Shown here piece after piece: positions 15,901-30,344 of a DNA stretch of 64,000 bases (its first letter is position 1; each line of letters opens with the position of its first letter). Where the stretch lies: contig OZ038530.1 of assembly GCA_964036665.1 (NCBI GenBank), forward strand, positions 1,488,001 through 1,552,000. The letters are read 5' to 3'. The notes under the pieces were generated by a model. It did no database searches. It saw only the letters and a program-made list of their open reading frames with translations, and was not told where the DNA came from. The DNA comes from Gordius sp. MW1 (lineage: Eukaryota; Nematomorpha; Gordioida; Gordea; Gordiidae). A program made the translations under genes and the position numbers.

Positions 15901-17049
15901 AATAATTTGGCTTTAATTTGCTATCGAAGCATTATTTACGTTGGAAGGACGCACGGTCACGGATCGTCACGGACGGACAACGGACGGACAACAAAAAGCG
16001 AGCCCATAAATTGCATAGCAATTAAAAAATAAATAATTTGGCTTTAATTTGATATCTATCTAAGCATTATTTAGTTGGAAGGACGGACGGACACGGATAA
16101 TCACGGACGGTCACGGACGGTCACGGATGGTCACGGACGGACAACGGACGGACAACAAAAAGCGAGCCCATAAATTGCATAGCAATTAAAAAATAAATAA
16201 TTTGGCTTTAATTTGCTATCTAAGAATTGTTTAAGTTGGAAGGACGGACGGTCACGGATGGTCACGGACGGTCACGGACGGTCACGGCTGGTCACGGATG
16301 GTCACTGACGGTCACGGATAGTCACGGATGGCCACGGACGGTCACGGATGGTCACGGACTGTCACGGACGGTCACGGACTGTCACGGCTGGTCACGGATG
16401 GTTACGGACGGTCACGGATGGTCACAGACGGTCACAGACGGTCACGGATAGTCACGGATGGTCACGGACGGTCACGGACGGTCACGGACGGTCACGGATG
16501 GTCACGGACGGTCACGGATGGTCACGGACGGTCACGGATGGTCAAGGACGGTCACGGATAGTCACGGATAGTCACGGATGGTCACGGAGGGTCACAGTTG
16601 GTGACGGACGGACAACGGACGGACAACAAAAAGCGAGCCCATAAATTGCAAAGCTATTTAAAAATTAATAATTTGGCTTTAATTTGCTATCTAAGCATTA
16701 TTTACGTTGGAAGGACGGACGATCACGGACGGTCACGGATGTCACGGACGGTCACGGACAGTCACGGATGGTCCCGGACGGTCACGGCTGATCACGGACT
16801 ATCACGGATGGTCACGGACGGTCACGGATAGTCACGGATGGCACGGACGGTCACGGATGGTCACGGAGAGTCACGGATGGTCACGGATGGTCACGGACGG
16901 TCACGGACGGTCACGGATCGTAACGGATGGTCACGGACTATCACGGATGGTCACGGACGGTCAAGGATGGTCACGGATGGTCACGGACGGTCACGGATGG
17001 TCACGGACGGACAACGGACGCACAACGGACGGACAACAAAAAGCGAGCC
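6904..17049 (+). repeat. Higher-order repeat copy A (10,146 bp)
   Basis: This segment is followed directly by a near-identical copy (17050-28292). The left identity boundary is at CATAAATTGC in a linker: 6904 and 17050 match from that point, while the bases just upstream differ (GAGACA versus GAGCC). Irregular features recur at a constant offset of 10,146 bp, including a short linker ending in ATTTAACGGACAAC near 7130 and a deleted linker near 17390 (7245 in this copy). The breakpoints lie in the linker, as expected for unequal crossing-over between linkers. Confidence 0.9.
9486..12510 (+). repeat. 1,513-bp tandem duplication within copy A
   Basis: The variant linker ending in TATTTAGGTTGGAAGG, followed by the irregular decamers GGTCAGTGACTATCACGG, occurs at about 9500 and again at about 11013, exactly 1,513 bp later. 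The following linkers and runs recur in the same order (10639 and 12152). The pattern is repeated in copy B at about 20720 and 22243. Confidence 0.8.
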
Positions 17050-20000
17050 CATAAATTGCATAGCAATTAAAAAATAAATAATGTGGCTTTAATTTGCTAT
17101 CTAAGCATTATTTACGTTGGAAGGACGGACGGACAACGGACGGTCACGGACAGACACGGACGGACAACTGACGGACACGGACGCACAACGGACGGACAAC
17201 AAAAAGCGAGCCCATAAATTGCAGAGCAATTAAAAAAATAAATAATTTGGCTTTAATTTGATATCTATCTAAGCATTATTTAACGGACAACAAAAAGCGA
17301 GACACATAAATTGCATAGCAATTAAAAAATAAATAGTGTGGCTTTAATTTTATCTAAGCATTATTTACGTTGGAAGGACGGACGGACAACGGACAGTGAC
17401 GGACGGACACGGACGGTCACGGACGGACCAAAAAGCGAGCCCATAAATTGAGTAGCAATTAAAAAAATTAAAAATTTGGCTTTAATTTGATATCTATCTA
17501 AGTATTATTTACGTTGGAAGGACGGACGGACAACGGACGGACACGGACCGTCACGGATGGTCACGGACGGTCACGGATGGTCACGGATGGTCACGGACGG
17601 TCACGGACGGACACGGACGGACACGAACGGTCACGGACGGTCACGGACGGACACGGACGGACACGGACGGACACGGACGGACACGGACGGTCACGGACGG
17701 TCACGGACGGACAACGGACGGACAACAAAAAGCGAGATCCAAAAATTGCATAGCAATTAAAAAATAAATAATTTGGCTTTAATTTGCTATCTAAGCATTA
17801 TTTACGTTGGAAGGACGGACGGACAACAGACGGTCACGGACAGACACGGACGGACAACTGACGGACACGGACGCACAACTGACGGACAACAAAAAGCGAG
17901 ACCCAAAAATTGCCAAGCAATTAAAAAATAAATAATTTGGCTTTAATTTGCTATCTAAGCATTATTTACGTTGGAAGGACGGACGGACAACGGACGGACA
18001 CGGATAGTCACGGATGGTCACGGATGGTCACGGACGGTCACGGATAGTCACGGATGGTCACGGACGGTCACGGACGGTCACGGATGGTCACGGATGGACA
18101 CGGACGGTCACGGATGGTCACGGAAGGTCACGGATGGTCACGGATGGTCACGGACGGTCACGGATGGTCACGGACGGTCACGGACGGTCACGGAACGACA
18201 CGGACGGACACGGACGGACAGGGACGGACACAAGCGAGATCATATATTGCAGAGCAATTAAAAAATAAATCATTTTGGCTTTAATTTTATATGTATCTAA
18301 GCATTATTTACGTTGGGCAGGACGGACGGACACGGACGCACAACTGACGGACAACAAAAAGCGAGACCCAAAAATTGCCAAGCAATTAAAAAATAAATAA
18401 TTTGGCTTTAATTTGCTATCTAAGCATTATTTACGTTGGAAGGACGGACGGACAACGGACGGACACGGATAGTCACGGATGGTCACGGATGGTCACGGAC
18501 GGTCACGGACGGTCACGGATAGTCACGGATGGTCACGGACGGTCACGGATGGTCACGGATGGTCACGGATGGTCACGGACGGTCACGGACGGTCACGGAC
18601 GGTCACGGATGGTCACGGACGGTCACGGACGGACACGGACGGACACGGACGGACACGGACGGTCACGGACGGTCACGGACGGACACGGACGAACACGGAC
18701 GGACAACGGACGGACAACAAAAAGCGAGACCCAAAAATTGCATAGCAATTAAAAAATAAATAATGTGGCTTTAATTTGCTATCTAAGCATTATTTACGTT
18801 GGAAGGACGGACGGACAACGGACGGTCACGGATGGACACGGACGGACACGGACGGTCACGGAAGGTTACGGATGGTCACGGACGGACAACGGACGGACAA
18901 CAAAAAGCGAGACACATAAATTGCATAGCAATTAAAAAATAAATAATGTGGCTTTAATTTGCTATCTAAGCATTATTTACGTTGGAAGAACGGACGGACA
19001 ACGAACGGTCACGGACAGACACGGACGAACAACTGACGGACACGGACGCACAACGGACGGACAACAAAAAGCGAGACCCAAAAATTGCATAGCAATTAAA
19101 AAATAAATAATTTGGCTTTAATTTGCTATCTAAGCATTATTTACGTTGGAAGGACGGACGGACAACGGCACGGATAGTCACGGATGGTCACAGATAGTCA
19201 CGGATGGTCACGGACTGTCACGGAAGGTCACGGATGGTCACGGATGGACACGGACGGTCACGGATGGTCACGGAAGGTCACGGATGGTCACGGATGGTCA
19301 CGTACGGTCACGGATGGTCACGAACGGTCACGGATGGTCACGGACGGTCACGGATGGTCACGGATGGTCACGGATAGTTACGGATGGTCACGGACGGTAA
19401 CGGACGGTCACGGAACGACACGGACGGACACGGACGGACAGGGACGGACACAAGCGAGCCCATATATTGCAGAGCAATTAAAAAATAAATCATTTTGGCT
19501 TTAATTTGATATGTATCTAAGCATTATTTACGTTGGGCAGGACGGACGGACACGGACGGACAACGTACGGACAACATAAAGCGAGCCCATAAATTGCATA
19601 GCAATTAAAAAATAAATAATTTGGCTTTAATTTGCTATCTAAGCATTATTTAGGTTGGAAGGACGGATGGTCACGGATGGTCAGTGACTATCACGGATGG
19701 TCACGGACGCTCACGGATGGTCACGGACGGTCACGGACGGTCACGGATGGTCACGGACGGTCACGGATGGTCACGGATGGTCACGGACGGACAACGGACG
19801 GACAACAAAAAGCAAGACCCAAAAATTGCATAGCAATTAAAAAATAAATAATTTGGCTTTAATTTGATATCTAAGCATTATTTACGTTGGAAGGACGGAC
19901 GGACAACGGACGGTCACGGATGGACACGGACGGACACGGACGGTCACGGAAGGTTACGGATGGTCACGGACGGACAACGGACGGACAACAAAAAGCGAGA

Positions 20001-23000
20001 CACATAAATTGCATAGCAATTAAAAAATAAATAATGTGGCTTTAATTTGCTATCTAAGCATTATTTACGTTGGAAGAACGGACGGACAACGAACGGTCAC
20101 GGACAGACACGGACGAACAACTGACGGACACGGACGCACAACGGACGGACAACAAAAAGCGAGACCCAAAAATTGCATAGCAATTAAAAAATAAATAATT
20201 TGGCTTTAATTTGCTATCTAAGCATTATTTACGTTGGAAGGACGGACGGACAACGGCACGGATAGTCACGGATGGTCACAGATAGTCACGGATGGTCACG
20301 GACTGTCACGGAAGGTCACGGATGGTCACGGATGGACACGGACGGTCACGGATGGTCACGGAAGGTCACGGATGGTCACGGATGGTCACGTACGGTCACG
20401 GATGGTCACGAACGGTCACGGATGGTCACGGACGGTCACGGATGGTCACGGATGGTCACGGATAGTTACGGATGGTCACGGACGGTAACGGACGGTCACG
20501 GAACGACACGGACGGACACGGACGGACAGGGACGGACACAAGCGAGCCCATATATTGCAGAGCAATTAAAAAATAAATCATTTTGGCTTTAATTTGATAT
20601 GTATCTAAGCATTATTTACGTTGGGCAGGACGGACGGACACGGACGGACAACGTACGGACAACATAAAGCGAGCCCATAAATTGCATAGCAATTAAAAAA
20701 TAAATAATTTGGCTTTAATTTGCTATCTAAGCATTATTTAGGTTGGAAGGACGGATGGTCACGGATGGTCAGTGACTATCACGGATGGTCACGGACGCTC
20801 ACGGATGGTCACGGACGGTCACGGACGGTCACGGATGGTCACGGACGGTCACGGATGGTCACGGATGGTCACGGACGGACAACGGACGGACAACAAAAAG
20901 CAAGACCCAAAAATTGCATAGCAATTAAAAAATAAATAATTTGGCTTTAATTTGATATCTATCTAAGCATTATTTACGTTGGGCAGGACGGACGGACACG
21001 GACAAACAACGGACGGTCACGTATGGTCACGGATGGTCACGGACTATCACGGATGGTCACGGACGGTCACGGACGCTCACGGATGGTCACGGACGGTCAC
21101 GGACGGTCACGGATAGTCACGGACGGTCACGGAGGGTTACGGATGGTCACGGACGGACAACGGACGGACAACAAAAAGCGAGACACATAAATTGCATAGC
21201 AATTAAAAAATAAATAATGTGGCTTTAATTTGCTATCTAAGCATTATTTACGTTGGAAGGACGGACGGACAACGGACGGTCACGGACAGACACGGACGGA
21301 CAACTGACGGACACGGACGCACAACGGACGGACAACAAAAAGCGAGCCCATAAATTGCAGAGCAATTAAAAAAATAAATAATTTGGCTTTAATTTGATAT
21401 CTATCTAAGCATTATTTAACGGACAACAAAAAGCGAGACACATAAATTGCATAGCAATTAAAAAATAAATAGTGTGGCTTTAATTTGCTATCTAAGCATT
21501 ATTTACGTTATAAGGACGGACGGACAACGGACGGTCACGGACGGACACGGACGGTCACGGACGGACAACAAAAAGCGAGCCCATAAATTGAGTAGCAATT
21601 AAAAAAATTAAAAATTTGGCTTTAATTTGATATCTATCTAAGCATTATTTACGTTGGAAGGACGGACGGACAACGGACGGACACGGACCGTCACGGATGG
21701 TCACGGATCGTCACGGACGGTCACGGATGGTCACGGATGGTCACGGACGGTCACGGACGGACACGAACGGACACGAACGGTCACGGACGGTCACGGACGG
21801 ACAACGGACGGACAACAAAAAGCGAGCCCATAAATTGCATATCAATTAAAAAATAAATAATTCGGCTTTAATTTGCTATCTAAGCATTATTTACGTTGGA
21901 AGGACGGACGAACACGGACGGACACGGATGGTCACGGACGGTCACGGACGGTCACGGATGGTCACGGACGGTCACGGACTATCACGGATGGTCACGGATG
22001 GTCACGGACGGTCACGGATGGTCACGGACTGTCACGGATGGTCACGGATGGTCACGGACTATCACGGATGGTCACGGATGGTCACGGACGGTCACGGACG
22101 GTCACGGATGGTCACGGATGGTCACGGACGGTCACGGACGGACACGGACGGACACGGACGGACACGGACGGACACGGACGGACAACATAAAGCGAGCCCA
22201 TAAATTGCATAGCAATTAAAAAATAAATAATTTGGCTTTAATTTGCTATCTAAGCATTATTTAGGTTGGAAGGACGGATGGTCACGGATGGTCAGTGACT
22301 ATCACGGATGGTCACGGACGCTCACGGATGGTCACGGACGGTCACGGACGGTCACGGATGGTCACGGACGGTCACGGATGGTCACGGATGGTCACGGACG
22401 GACAACGGACGGACAACAAAAAGCAAGACCCAAAAATTGCATAGCAATTAAAAAATAAATAATTTGGCTTTAATTTGATATCTATCTAAGCATTATTTAC
22501 GTTGGGCAGGACGGACGGACACGGACAAACAACGGACGGTCACGTATGGTCACGGATGGTCACGGACTATCACGGATGGTCACGGACGGTCACGGACGCT
22601 CACGGATGGTCACGGACGGTCACGGACGGTCACGGATGGTCACGGACGGTCACGGAGGGTTACGGATGGTCACGGACGGACAACGGACGGACAACAAAAA
22701 GCGAGACACATAAATTGCATAGCAATTAAAAAATAAATAATGTGGCTTTAATTTGCTATCTAAGCATTATTTACGTTGGAAGGACGGACGGACAACGGAC
22801 GGTCACGGACAGACACGGACGGACAACTGACGGACACGGACGCACAACGGACGGACAACAAAAAGCGAGCCCATAAATTGCAGAGCAATTAAAAAAATAA
22901 ATAATTTGGCTTTAATTTGATATCTATCTAAGCATTATTTAACGGACAACAAAAAGCGAGACACATAAATTGCATAGCAATTAAAAAATAAATAGTGTGG

Positions 23001-26000
23001 CTTTAATTTGCTATCTAAGCATTATTTACGTTATAAGGACGGACGGACAACGGACGGTCACGGACGGACACGGACGGTCACGGACGGACAACAAAAAGCG
23101 AGCCCATAAATTGAGTAGCAATTAAAAAAATTAAAAATTTGGCTTTAATTTGATATCTATCTAAGCATTATTTACGTTGGAAGGACGGACGGACAACGGA
23201 CGGACACGGACCGTCACGGATGGTCACGGATCGTCACGGACGGTCACGGATGGTCACGGATGGTCACGGACGGTCACGGACGGACACGGACGGACACGAA
23301 CGGTCACGGACGGTGACGGACGGACAACGGACGGACAACAAAAAGCGAGCCCATAAATTGCATATCAATTAAAAAATAAATAATTCGGCTTTAATTTGCT
23401 ATCTAAGCATTATTTACGTTGGAAGGACGGACGAACACGGACGGACACGGATGGTCACGGACGGTCACGGATGGTCACGGACGGTCACGGACTATCACGG
23501 ATGGTCACGGATGGTCACGGACGGTCACGGACGGTCACGGACGGTCACGGACGGACAACGGACGGACAACAAAAAGCGAGCCCATAAATTGCATATCAAT
23601 TAAAAAATAAATAATTCGGCTTTAATTTGCTATCTAAGCATTATTTACGTTGGAAGGACGGACGAACACGGACGGACACGGATGGTCACGGACGGTCACG
23701 GATGGTCACGGACGATCACGGACTATCACGGATGGTCACGGATGGTCACGGACGGTCACGGATGGTCACGGACTGTCACGGATGGTCACGGATGGTCACG
23801 GACTATCACGGATGGTCACGGATGGTCACGGACGGTCACGGACGGTCACGGATGGTCACGGATGGTCACGGACGGTCACGGACGGACACGGACGGACACG
23901 GACGGACACGGACGGACACGGACGGACAACGGACGGACAACAAAAAGCGAGACCCAAAAATTGCATAGCAATTAAAAAATAAATAATGTGGCTTTAATTT
24001 GCTATCTAAGCATTATTTACGTTGGAAGGACGGACGGACAACGGACGGTCACGGATGGACACGGACGGACACGGACGGTCACGGAAGGTTACGGATGGTC
24101 ACGGACGGTCACGGACGGTCACGGATGGTCACGGACGGTCACGGACGGACACGGACGGACACGGACGGTCACGGACGGTCACGGACGGACACGGACGGAC
24201 ACGGACGGACAACGGACGGACAACAAAAAGCGAGACACATAAATTGCATAGCAATTAAAAAATAAATAATGTGGCTTTAATTTGCTATCTAAGCATTATT
24301 TACGTTGGAAGGACGGACGGACAACGGACGGTCACGGACAGACACGGACGGACAACTGACGGACACGGACGGACAACGGACGGACAACAAAAAGCGAGAC
24401 CCAAAAATTGCAGTCACAAACGGTCACGGATGGTCACGGATGGTCACGGACGGACACGGACGGGCACGAACGGTCACGGACGGACACGGACGGACACGGA
24501 CGGTCACGGACGGTCACGTATGGTCACGGACGGTCACGGACGGTCACGGATGGTCACGGACGGTCACGGATGGTCACGGATGGTCACGGATGGTCACGGA
24601 TGGTCACGGACGGTCACGGATGGTCACGGACGGTCACGGACGGTAACGGACTAACACGGACGGTCACGGACGGACACGGATGGTCACGGATGGACAAAGG
24701 ACGGACAACAAAAAGCGAGCCCATAAATTGCATAGCAATTAAAAAATAAATAATTTGGCTTTAATTTGATATCTATCTAAGCATTATTTACGTTGGAAGG
24801 ACGGACGGACAACGGACGGTCACGGATGGACACGGACGGACACGGACGGACACGGACGGTCACGGATGGTCAGGGACGGACAACGGACGGACAATAAAAA
24901 GCGAGACACATAAATTGCATAGCAATTAAAAAATAAATAATTTGGCTTTAATTTGATATCTATCTAAGCATTATTTACGGTGGAAGGACGGACGGTCACG
25001 GACGGTCACGGATGGTCACGGACGGTCACGGACGGTCACGGATGGTCACGGATGGTCACGGACGGTAACGGACGAACACGGACGGTCACGGACGGACAAC
25101 AAAAAGCGAGCCCATAAATTGAGTAGCAATTAAAAAATAAATAATTTGGCTTTAATTTGATATCTATCTAAGCATTATTTACGTTAGAAGGACGGACGGA
25201 CAACGGACGGACACGGACGGTCACGGATAGTTACGGACGGTCACGGATGGTCACGGACGGTCACGGACGGACAACGGACGGACAACAAAAAGCAAGACAC
25301 ATAAATTGCATAGCAATTAAAAAATAAATAATTTGGCTTTAATTTGATATCTATCTAAGCATTATTTACGTTGGAAGGACGGACGGACAACGGACGGACA
25401 CGGACTTTGGCTTTAATTTGATATCTATCTAAGCATTATTTACGTTGGAAGGAGGGACGGACAACGGACGGACACGGACGGTCACGGACGGTCCCGGATG
25501 GTCACGGATGGACAACGGACAGACAACAAAAAGCGAGCCCATAAATTGCATAGCAATTAAAAAATAAATTTGGCTTTAATTTGATATCTATCTAAGCATT
25601 ATTTACGTTGGAAGGACGGACGGACAACGGACGAACACGGATGGTCACGGATGGTCACGGACGGTCACGGACGGACAACGGACGGACAACAAAAAGCGAG
25701 ACACATAAATGGCATAGCAATTAAAAAATAAATAATTTAGCTTTAATTTGATCTCTATCTAAGCATTATTTACGTTGGAAGGACGGACGGACCACGGAAG
25801 GACACGGACGGTCACGGATGGTCACGGATGGTCACGGATGGTCACGGACGGTCACGGATAGTCACGGACGGTCACGGACGGTCACAGACGGACAACGGAC
25901 GGACAACAAAAAGCGAGACACATAAATTGCATAGAAATTAAAGATAAATAATTTGTCTTTAATTTGATATCTATCTAAGCATTATTTACGTTGGAAGGAC

Positions 26001-28292
26001 GGACGGACAACGGACGGACACGGACGGTCACGGACGGTCCCGGACGGTCCCGGATGGTCACGGACGGACAACGGACGGACAACAAAAAGCGAGCCCATAA
26101 ATTGCATAGCAATTAAAAAATAAATAATTTGGCTTTAATTTGCTATCTAAGCATTATTTACGATCACGGAAGGTCACGGACGGTCACGGATGGTCACGGA
26201 CGGTCACGGACGGACAACGAACGGACAACAAAAAGCGAGACACATAAATTGCATAGCCAATAAAAAAATAAATAATTTGGCTTTAATTTGATATCTATCT
26301 AAGCATTATTTACGTTGGAAGGACGGACGGACAACGGACGGACACGGACGGTCACGGATGGTCACGGATGGTCACGGATGGTCACGGACTATCACGGATG
26401 GTCACGGACTATCACGGATGGTCACGGACGGTCACGGGTAGTCACGGATAGTCACTGATGGTCACGGACGGTCACGAATGGTCACGGACGATCACGGATG
26501 GTCACGGACGGTCACGGACGGACAACGGACGGACAACGGACGGACAACAAAAAGCGAGCCCATAAATTGCATAGCAATTAAAAAATAAATAATTTGGCTT
26601 TAATTTGATATCTATCTAAGCATTATTTACGTTGGAAGGAGGGACGGACAACGGACGGACACGGATGGTCACGGACGGTCACGGATGGTCACGGATGGTC
26701 ACGGACGGTCACGGAGGGTCACGGACGGTCACGGACGGTCACGGACGGTCACGGACGGTTACGGACGGTCACGGACGGTCACGGACGGTCACGGACGGTC
26801 ACGGACGGTCTCGGACGGTTACGGACGGACAACGGACGGACAACAAAAAGCGAGCCCATAAATTGCATAGCAATTAAAAAATAAATAATTTGGCTTTAAT
26901 TTGCTATCTAAGCATTATTTACGTTGAAAGGACGGACGGACACGGACGGTCACGGATGGTCACGGACGGTGTAGGACGGTCACGGATGGTCACGGACGGT
27001 CACATATGGTCACGGATGGTCACGGACGGTCACGGATGGTCACCGACGGTCACGTATAGTCACGGACGGTCACGGATGGTCACGGATGGTCACGGACGGA
27101 CAACGGACGGACATCAAAAAGCGAGCCCATAAATTGCATATCAATTAAAAAATAAATAATTTGGCTTTAATTTGCTATCGAAGCATTATTTACGTTGGAA
27201 GGACGCACGGTCACGGATCGTCACGGACGGACAACGGACGGACAACAAAAAGCGAGCCCATAAATTGCATAGCAATTAAAAAATAAATAATTTGGCTTTA
27301 ATTTGATATCTATCTAAGCATTATTTAGTTGGAAGGACGGACGGACACGGATAATCACGGACGGTCACGGACGGTCACGGATGGTCACGGACGGACAACG
27401 GACGGACAACAAAAAGCGAGCCCATAAATTGCATAGCAATTAAAAAATAAATAATTTGGCTTTAATTTGCTATCTAAGAATTGTTTAAGTTGGAAGGACG
27501 GACGGTCACGGATGGTCACGGACGGTCACGGACGGTCACGGCTGGTCACGGATGGTCACTGACGGTCACGGATAGTCACGGATGGCCACGGACGGTCACG
27601 GATGGTCACGGACTGTCACGGACGGTCACGGACTGTCACGGCTGGTCACGGATGGTTACGGACGGTCACGGATGGTCACAGACGGTCACAGACGGTCACG
27701 GATAGTCACGGATGGTCACGGACGGTCACGGACGGTCACGGACGGTCACGGATGGTCACGGACGGTCACGGATGGTCACGGACGGTCACGGATGGTCAAG
27801 GACGGTCACGGATAGTCACGGATAGTCACGGATGGTCACGGAGGGTCACAGTTGGTGACGGACGGACAACGGACGGACAACAAAAAGCGAGCCCATAAAT
27901 TGCAAAGCTATTTAAAAATTAATAATTTGGCTTTAATTTGCTATCTAAGCATTATTTACGTTGGAAGGACGGACGATCACGGACGGTCACGGATGTCACG
28001 GACGGTCACGGACAGTCACGGATGGTCCCGGACGGTCACGGCTGATCACGGACTATCACGGATGGTCACGGACGGTCACGGATAGTCACGGATGGCACGG
28101 ACGGTCACGGATGGTCACGGAGAGTCACGGATGGTCACGGATGGTCACGGACGGTCACGGACGGTCACGGATCGTAACGGATGGTCACGGACTATCACGG
28201 ATGGTCACGGACGGTCAAGGATGGTCACGGATGGTCACGGACGGTCACGGATGGTCACGGACGGACAACGGACGGACAACAAAAAGCGAGCC
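17050..28292 (+). repeat. Higher-order repeat copy B (11,243 bp)
   Basis: This is the second tandem copy of 6904-17049. Its extra length is fully accounted for by four events: a 1,088-bp internal tandem duplication (second copy 19871-20958), one extra decamer near 22110, one extra decamer in a variant-rich patch near 24640-24680, and loss of 11 bp near 28270. The remaining differences seen by eye are scattered single substitutions, such as 11281 versus 22524. The duplication is therefore recent, or is an assembly duplicate. Confidence 0.9.
18783..20958 (+). repeat. 1,088-bp tandem duplication private to copy B
   Basis: The segment 18783-19870 is repeated at 19871-20958. Copy A contains it once. 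The junction at 19866-19880 reads TTTGATATCTAAGCATT, a hybrid between the type-2 linker (GATATCTATCTAAGC) and the type-1 linker (GCTATCTAAGC). This places the crossover within a few bases of the linker. Confidence 0.88.
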
Positions 28293-30326
28293 CATAAATT
28301 GCATAGCAATTAAAAAATAAATAATTAGGCTTTAATTTGATATCTATCTAAGCATTATTTACGTTGGAAGGACGGACGGACAACGGACGGACACGGATGG
28401 TCACGGACGGTCACGGATGGTCACGGACGGACAACGGACGGACAACCAAAAGCGAGCCCATAAATTGCATAGCTATTAAAAAATTAATAATTTGGCTTTA
28501 ATTTGCTATCTAAGCATTATTTACGTTGGAAGGACGGACGATCACGGACGGTCACGGATAGTCACGGATAGTCAAGGACGGTCACGGACAGTCACGGATG
28601 GTCACGGACGGTCACGGACGGTGACGGCTGGTCACGGACTATCACGGATGGTCACGGACGGTCACGGATGGTCACGGACGGTCACGGATAGTCACGGATA
28701 GTCACGGATGGTCACGGATGGTCACGGACGGTCACGGATGGTCACGGACAGTCACGGATGGTCACGGACGGACAACAAAAAGCGAGCTAATAAATTGCAT
28801 AGCAATTAAAAAATAAATAATTTGGCTTTAATTTGATATCTATCTAAGCATAATTTACGTTGGAAGGACGGACGGACAACGGACGGACGGTCACGGATGG
28901 TTACGGACGGTCACGGATGGTCACGGACGGTCACGGATAGTCACGGATTGTCACGGACGGTCACGGATGGTCACGGACGGTCACGGATGGTCAAGGACGG
29001 TCACGAATAGTCACGGATGGTCACGGACGGTCACGGAGGGTCACGGATGGTCACGGACGTACAACGGACGGACAACAAAAAGCGAGCCCATAAATTGCAT
29101 AGCAATTAAAAAATAAATAATTTGGCTTTAATTTGATATCTATCTAAGCATTATTTACGTTGGAAGGACAGACGGACAACGGACGGACACGGATAATCAC
29201 GGACGGTCACGGACGGTCACGGATGGTCACGGATGGTGACGGACGGACAACAAAAAGCGAGCCCATAAATTGCATAGCAATTAAAAAATAAATAATTTGG
29301 CTTTAATTTGCTATCTAAGCATTATTTACGTTGGAAGGACGGACGGTCACGGATCGTCACGGACGGACAACGGACGGACAACAAAGAGCGAGCCCATAAA
29401 TTGCATAGCTATTAAAAAATTAATAATTTGGCTTTAATTTGCTATCTAAGCATTATTTACGTTGGAAGGACGGACGATCATGGACGGTCACGGATAGTCA
29501 CGGACGGTCACGGACGGTCACGGATGGTCACGGACGGTCACGGACGGTCACGGCTGGTCACGGACTATCACGGATGGTCACGGACGGTCACGGATGGTCA
29601 CGGACGGTCACGGATTGTCACGGACGGTCACGGACGGTCACGGATCGTCACGGATGGTCACGGACTATCACGGATGGTCACGGACGGTCACGTATAGTCA
29701 CGGATGGTCACGGACGGTCACGGATGGTCACGGATGGTCACGGATGGTCACGGAGGGTCACGGATGGTCACGGATGCTCACGGACGGACAACAAAAAGCG
29801 AGCCCATAAATTGCATAGCAATTAAAAAATAAATAATTTGGCTTTAATTTGATATCTATGTAAGCATTATTTACGTTGGAAGGACGGACGGACAACGGAC
29901 GGACACGGATGGTCACGGACGGTCACGGATGGTCACGGACGGTCACGGATAGTCACGGATGGTCACGGACGGTCACGGATGGTCACGGACGGTCACGGAT
30001 GGTCACGGACGGTCACGGACGGTCACGGACGGTCACGGATAGTCACGGATGGTCACGGACGGTCACGGATGGTCACGGATGGTCACGGACGGACAACGGA
30101 CGGACAACAAAAAGCGAGCCCATAAATTGCATAGCAATTAAAAAATAAATAATTTGGCTTTAATTTGATATCTATCTAAGCATTATTTAAGTTGGAAGGA
30201 CAGACGGACAACGGACGGACACGGATAATCACGGACGGTCACGGATGGTCACGGATGGTCACGGACGGACAACAAAAAGCGAGCCCATAAATTGCATAGC
30301 AATTAAAAAATAAATAATTTGGCTTT
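28293..30326 (+). repeat. Satellite array left of the retrotransposon
   Basis: This is ordinary decamer/linker array with type-1 and type-2 linkers. It runs into the linker that was split by the RTE insertion at 30344/30345. No gene was seen. Confidence 0.85.
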
Positions 30327-30344
30327 AATTTGCTATCTAAGCAT
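30327..30344. repeat. Left target-site duplication of the RTE insertion
   Basis: AATTTGCTATCTAAGCAT belongs to a type-1 linker and is repeated exactly at 33437-33454. The first two A residues could instead belong to the element tail, which would make the duplication 16 bp. Beyond it, the left side continues into the element and the right side resumes the linker with TATTTACG. Confidence 0.92.

Larger units (their letters stand above)
1..30326 (+). repeat. Decamer/linker satellite array, main block
   Basis: This block is built from a 10-bp unit, GGTCACGGAC or GGTCACGGAT, with frequent variants at position 1 (A or C) and position 3 (GGACACGGAC). Runs of about 3 to 35 decamers are separated by a conserved AT-rich linker of about 110 bp. 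The linker reads, in order, a GGAC-rich edge, ACAACAAAAAGCGAG, CCCATAAATTGCATAGCAAT, an A/T tract with TTTGGCTTTAATTTG, then CTAAGCATTATTTACG and GTTGGAAGGACGG. Within a run, most indels are multiples of ten, so the phase is kept over long distances. All units in this block point the same way. No gene was found here: the open frames encode only the ten-residue period GHGRSRTVTD. Confidence 0.97.

Noticed and set aside
516..30148. Dozens of 60-150-codon frames with GHGRSRTVTD-type repeats
   Set aside because: They follow automatically from a stop-free decamer, overlap one another in all three frames, end in every linker and have no start or codon context of a gene.
1..30326. Telomeric repeat
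   Set aside because: The decamer differs from known telomere motifs, and the array is interrupted by linkers and internal to the window.
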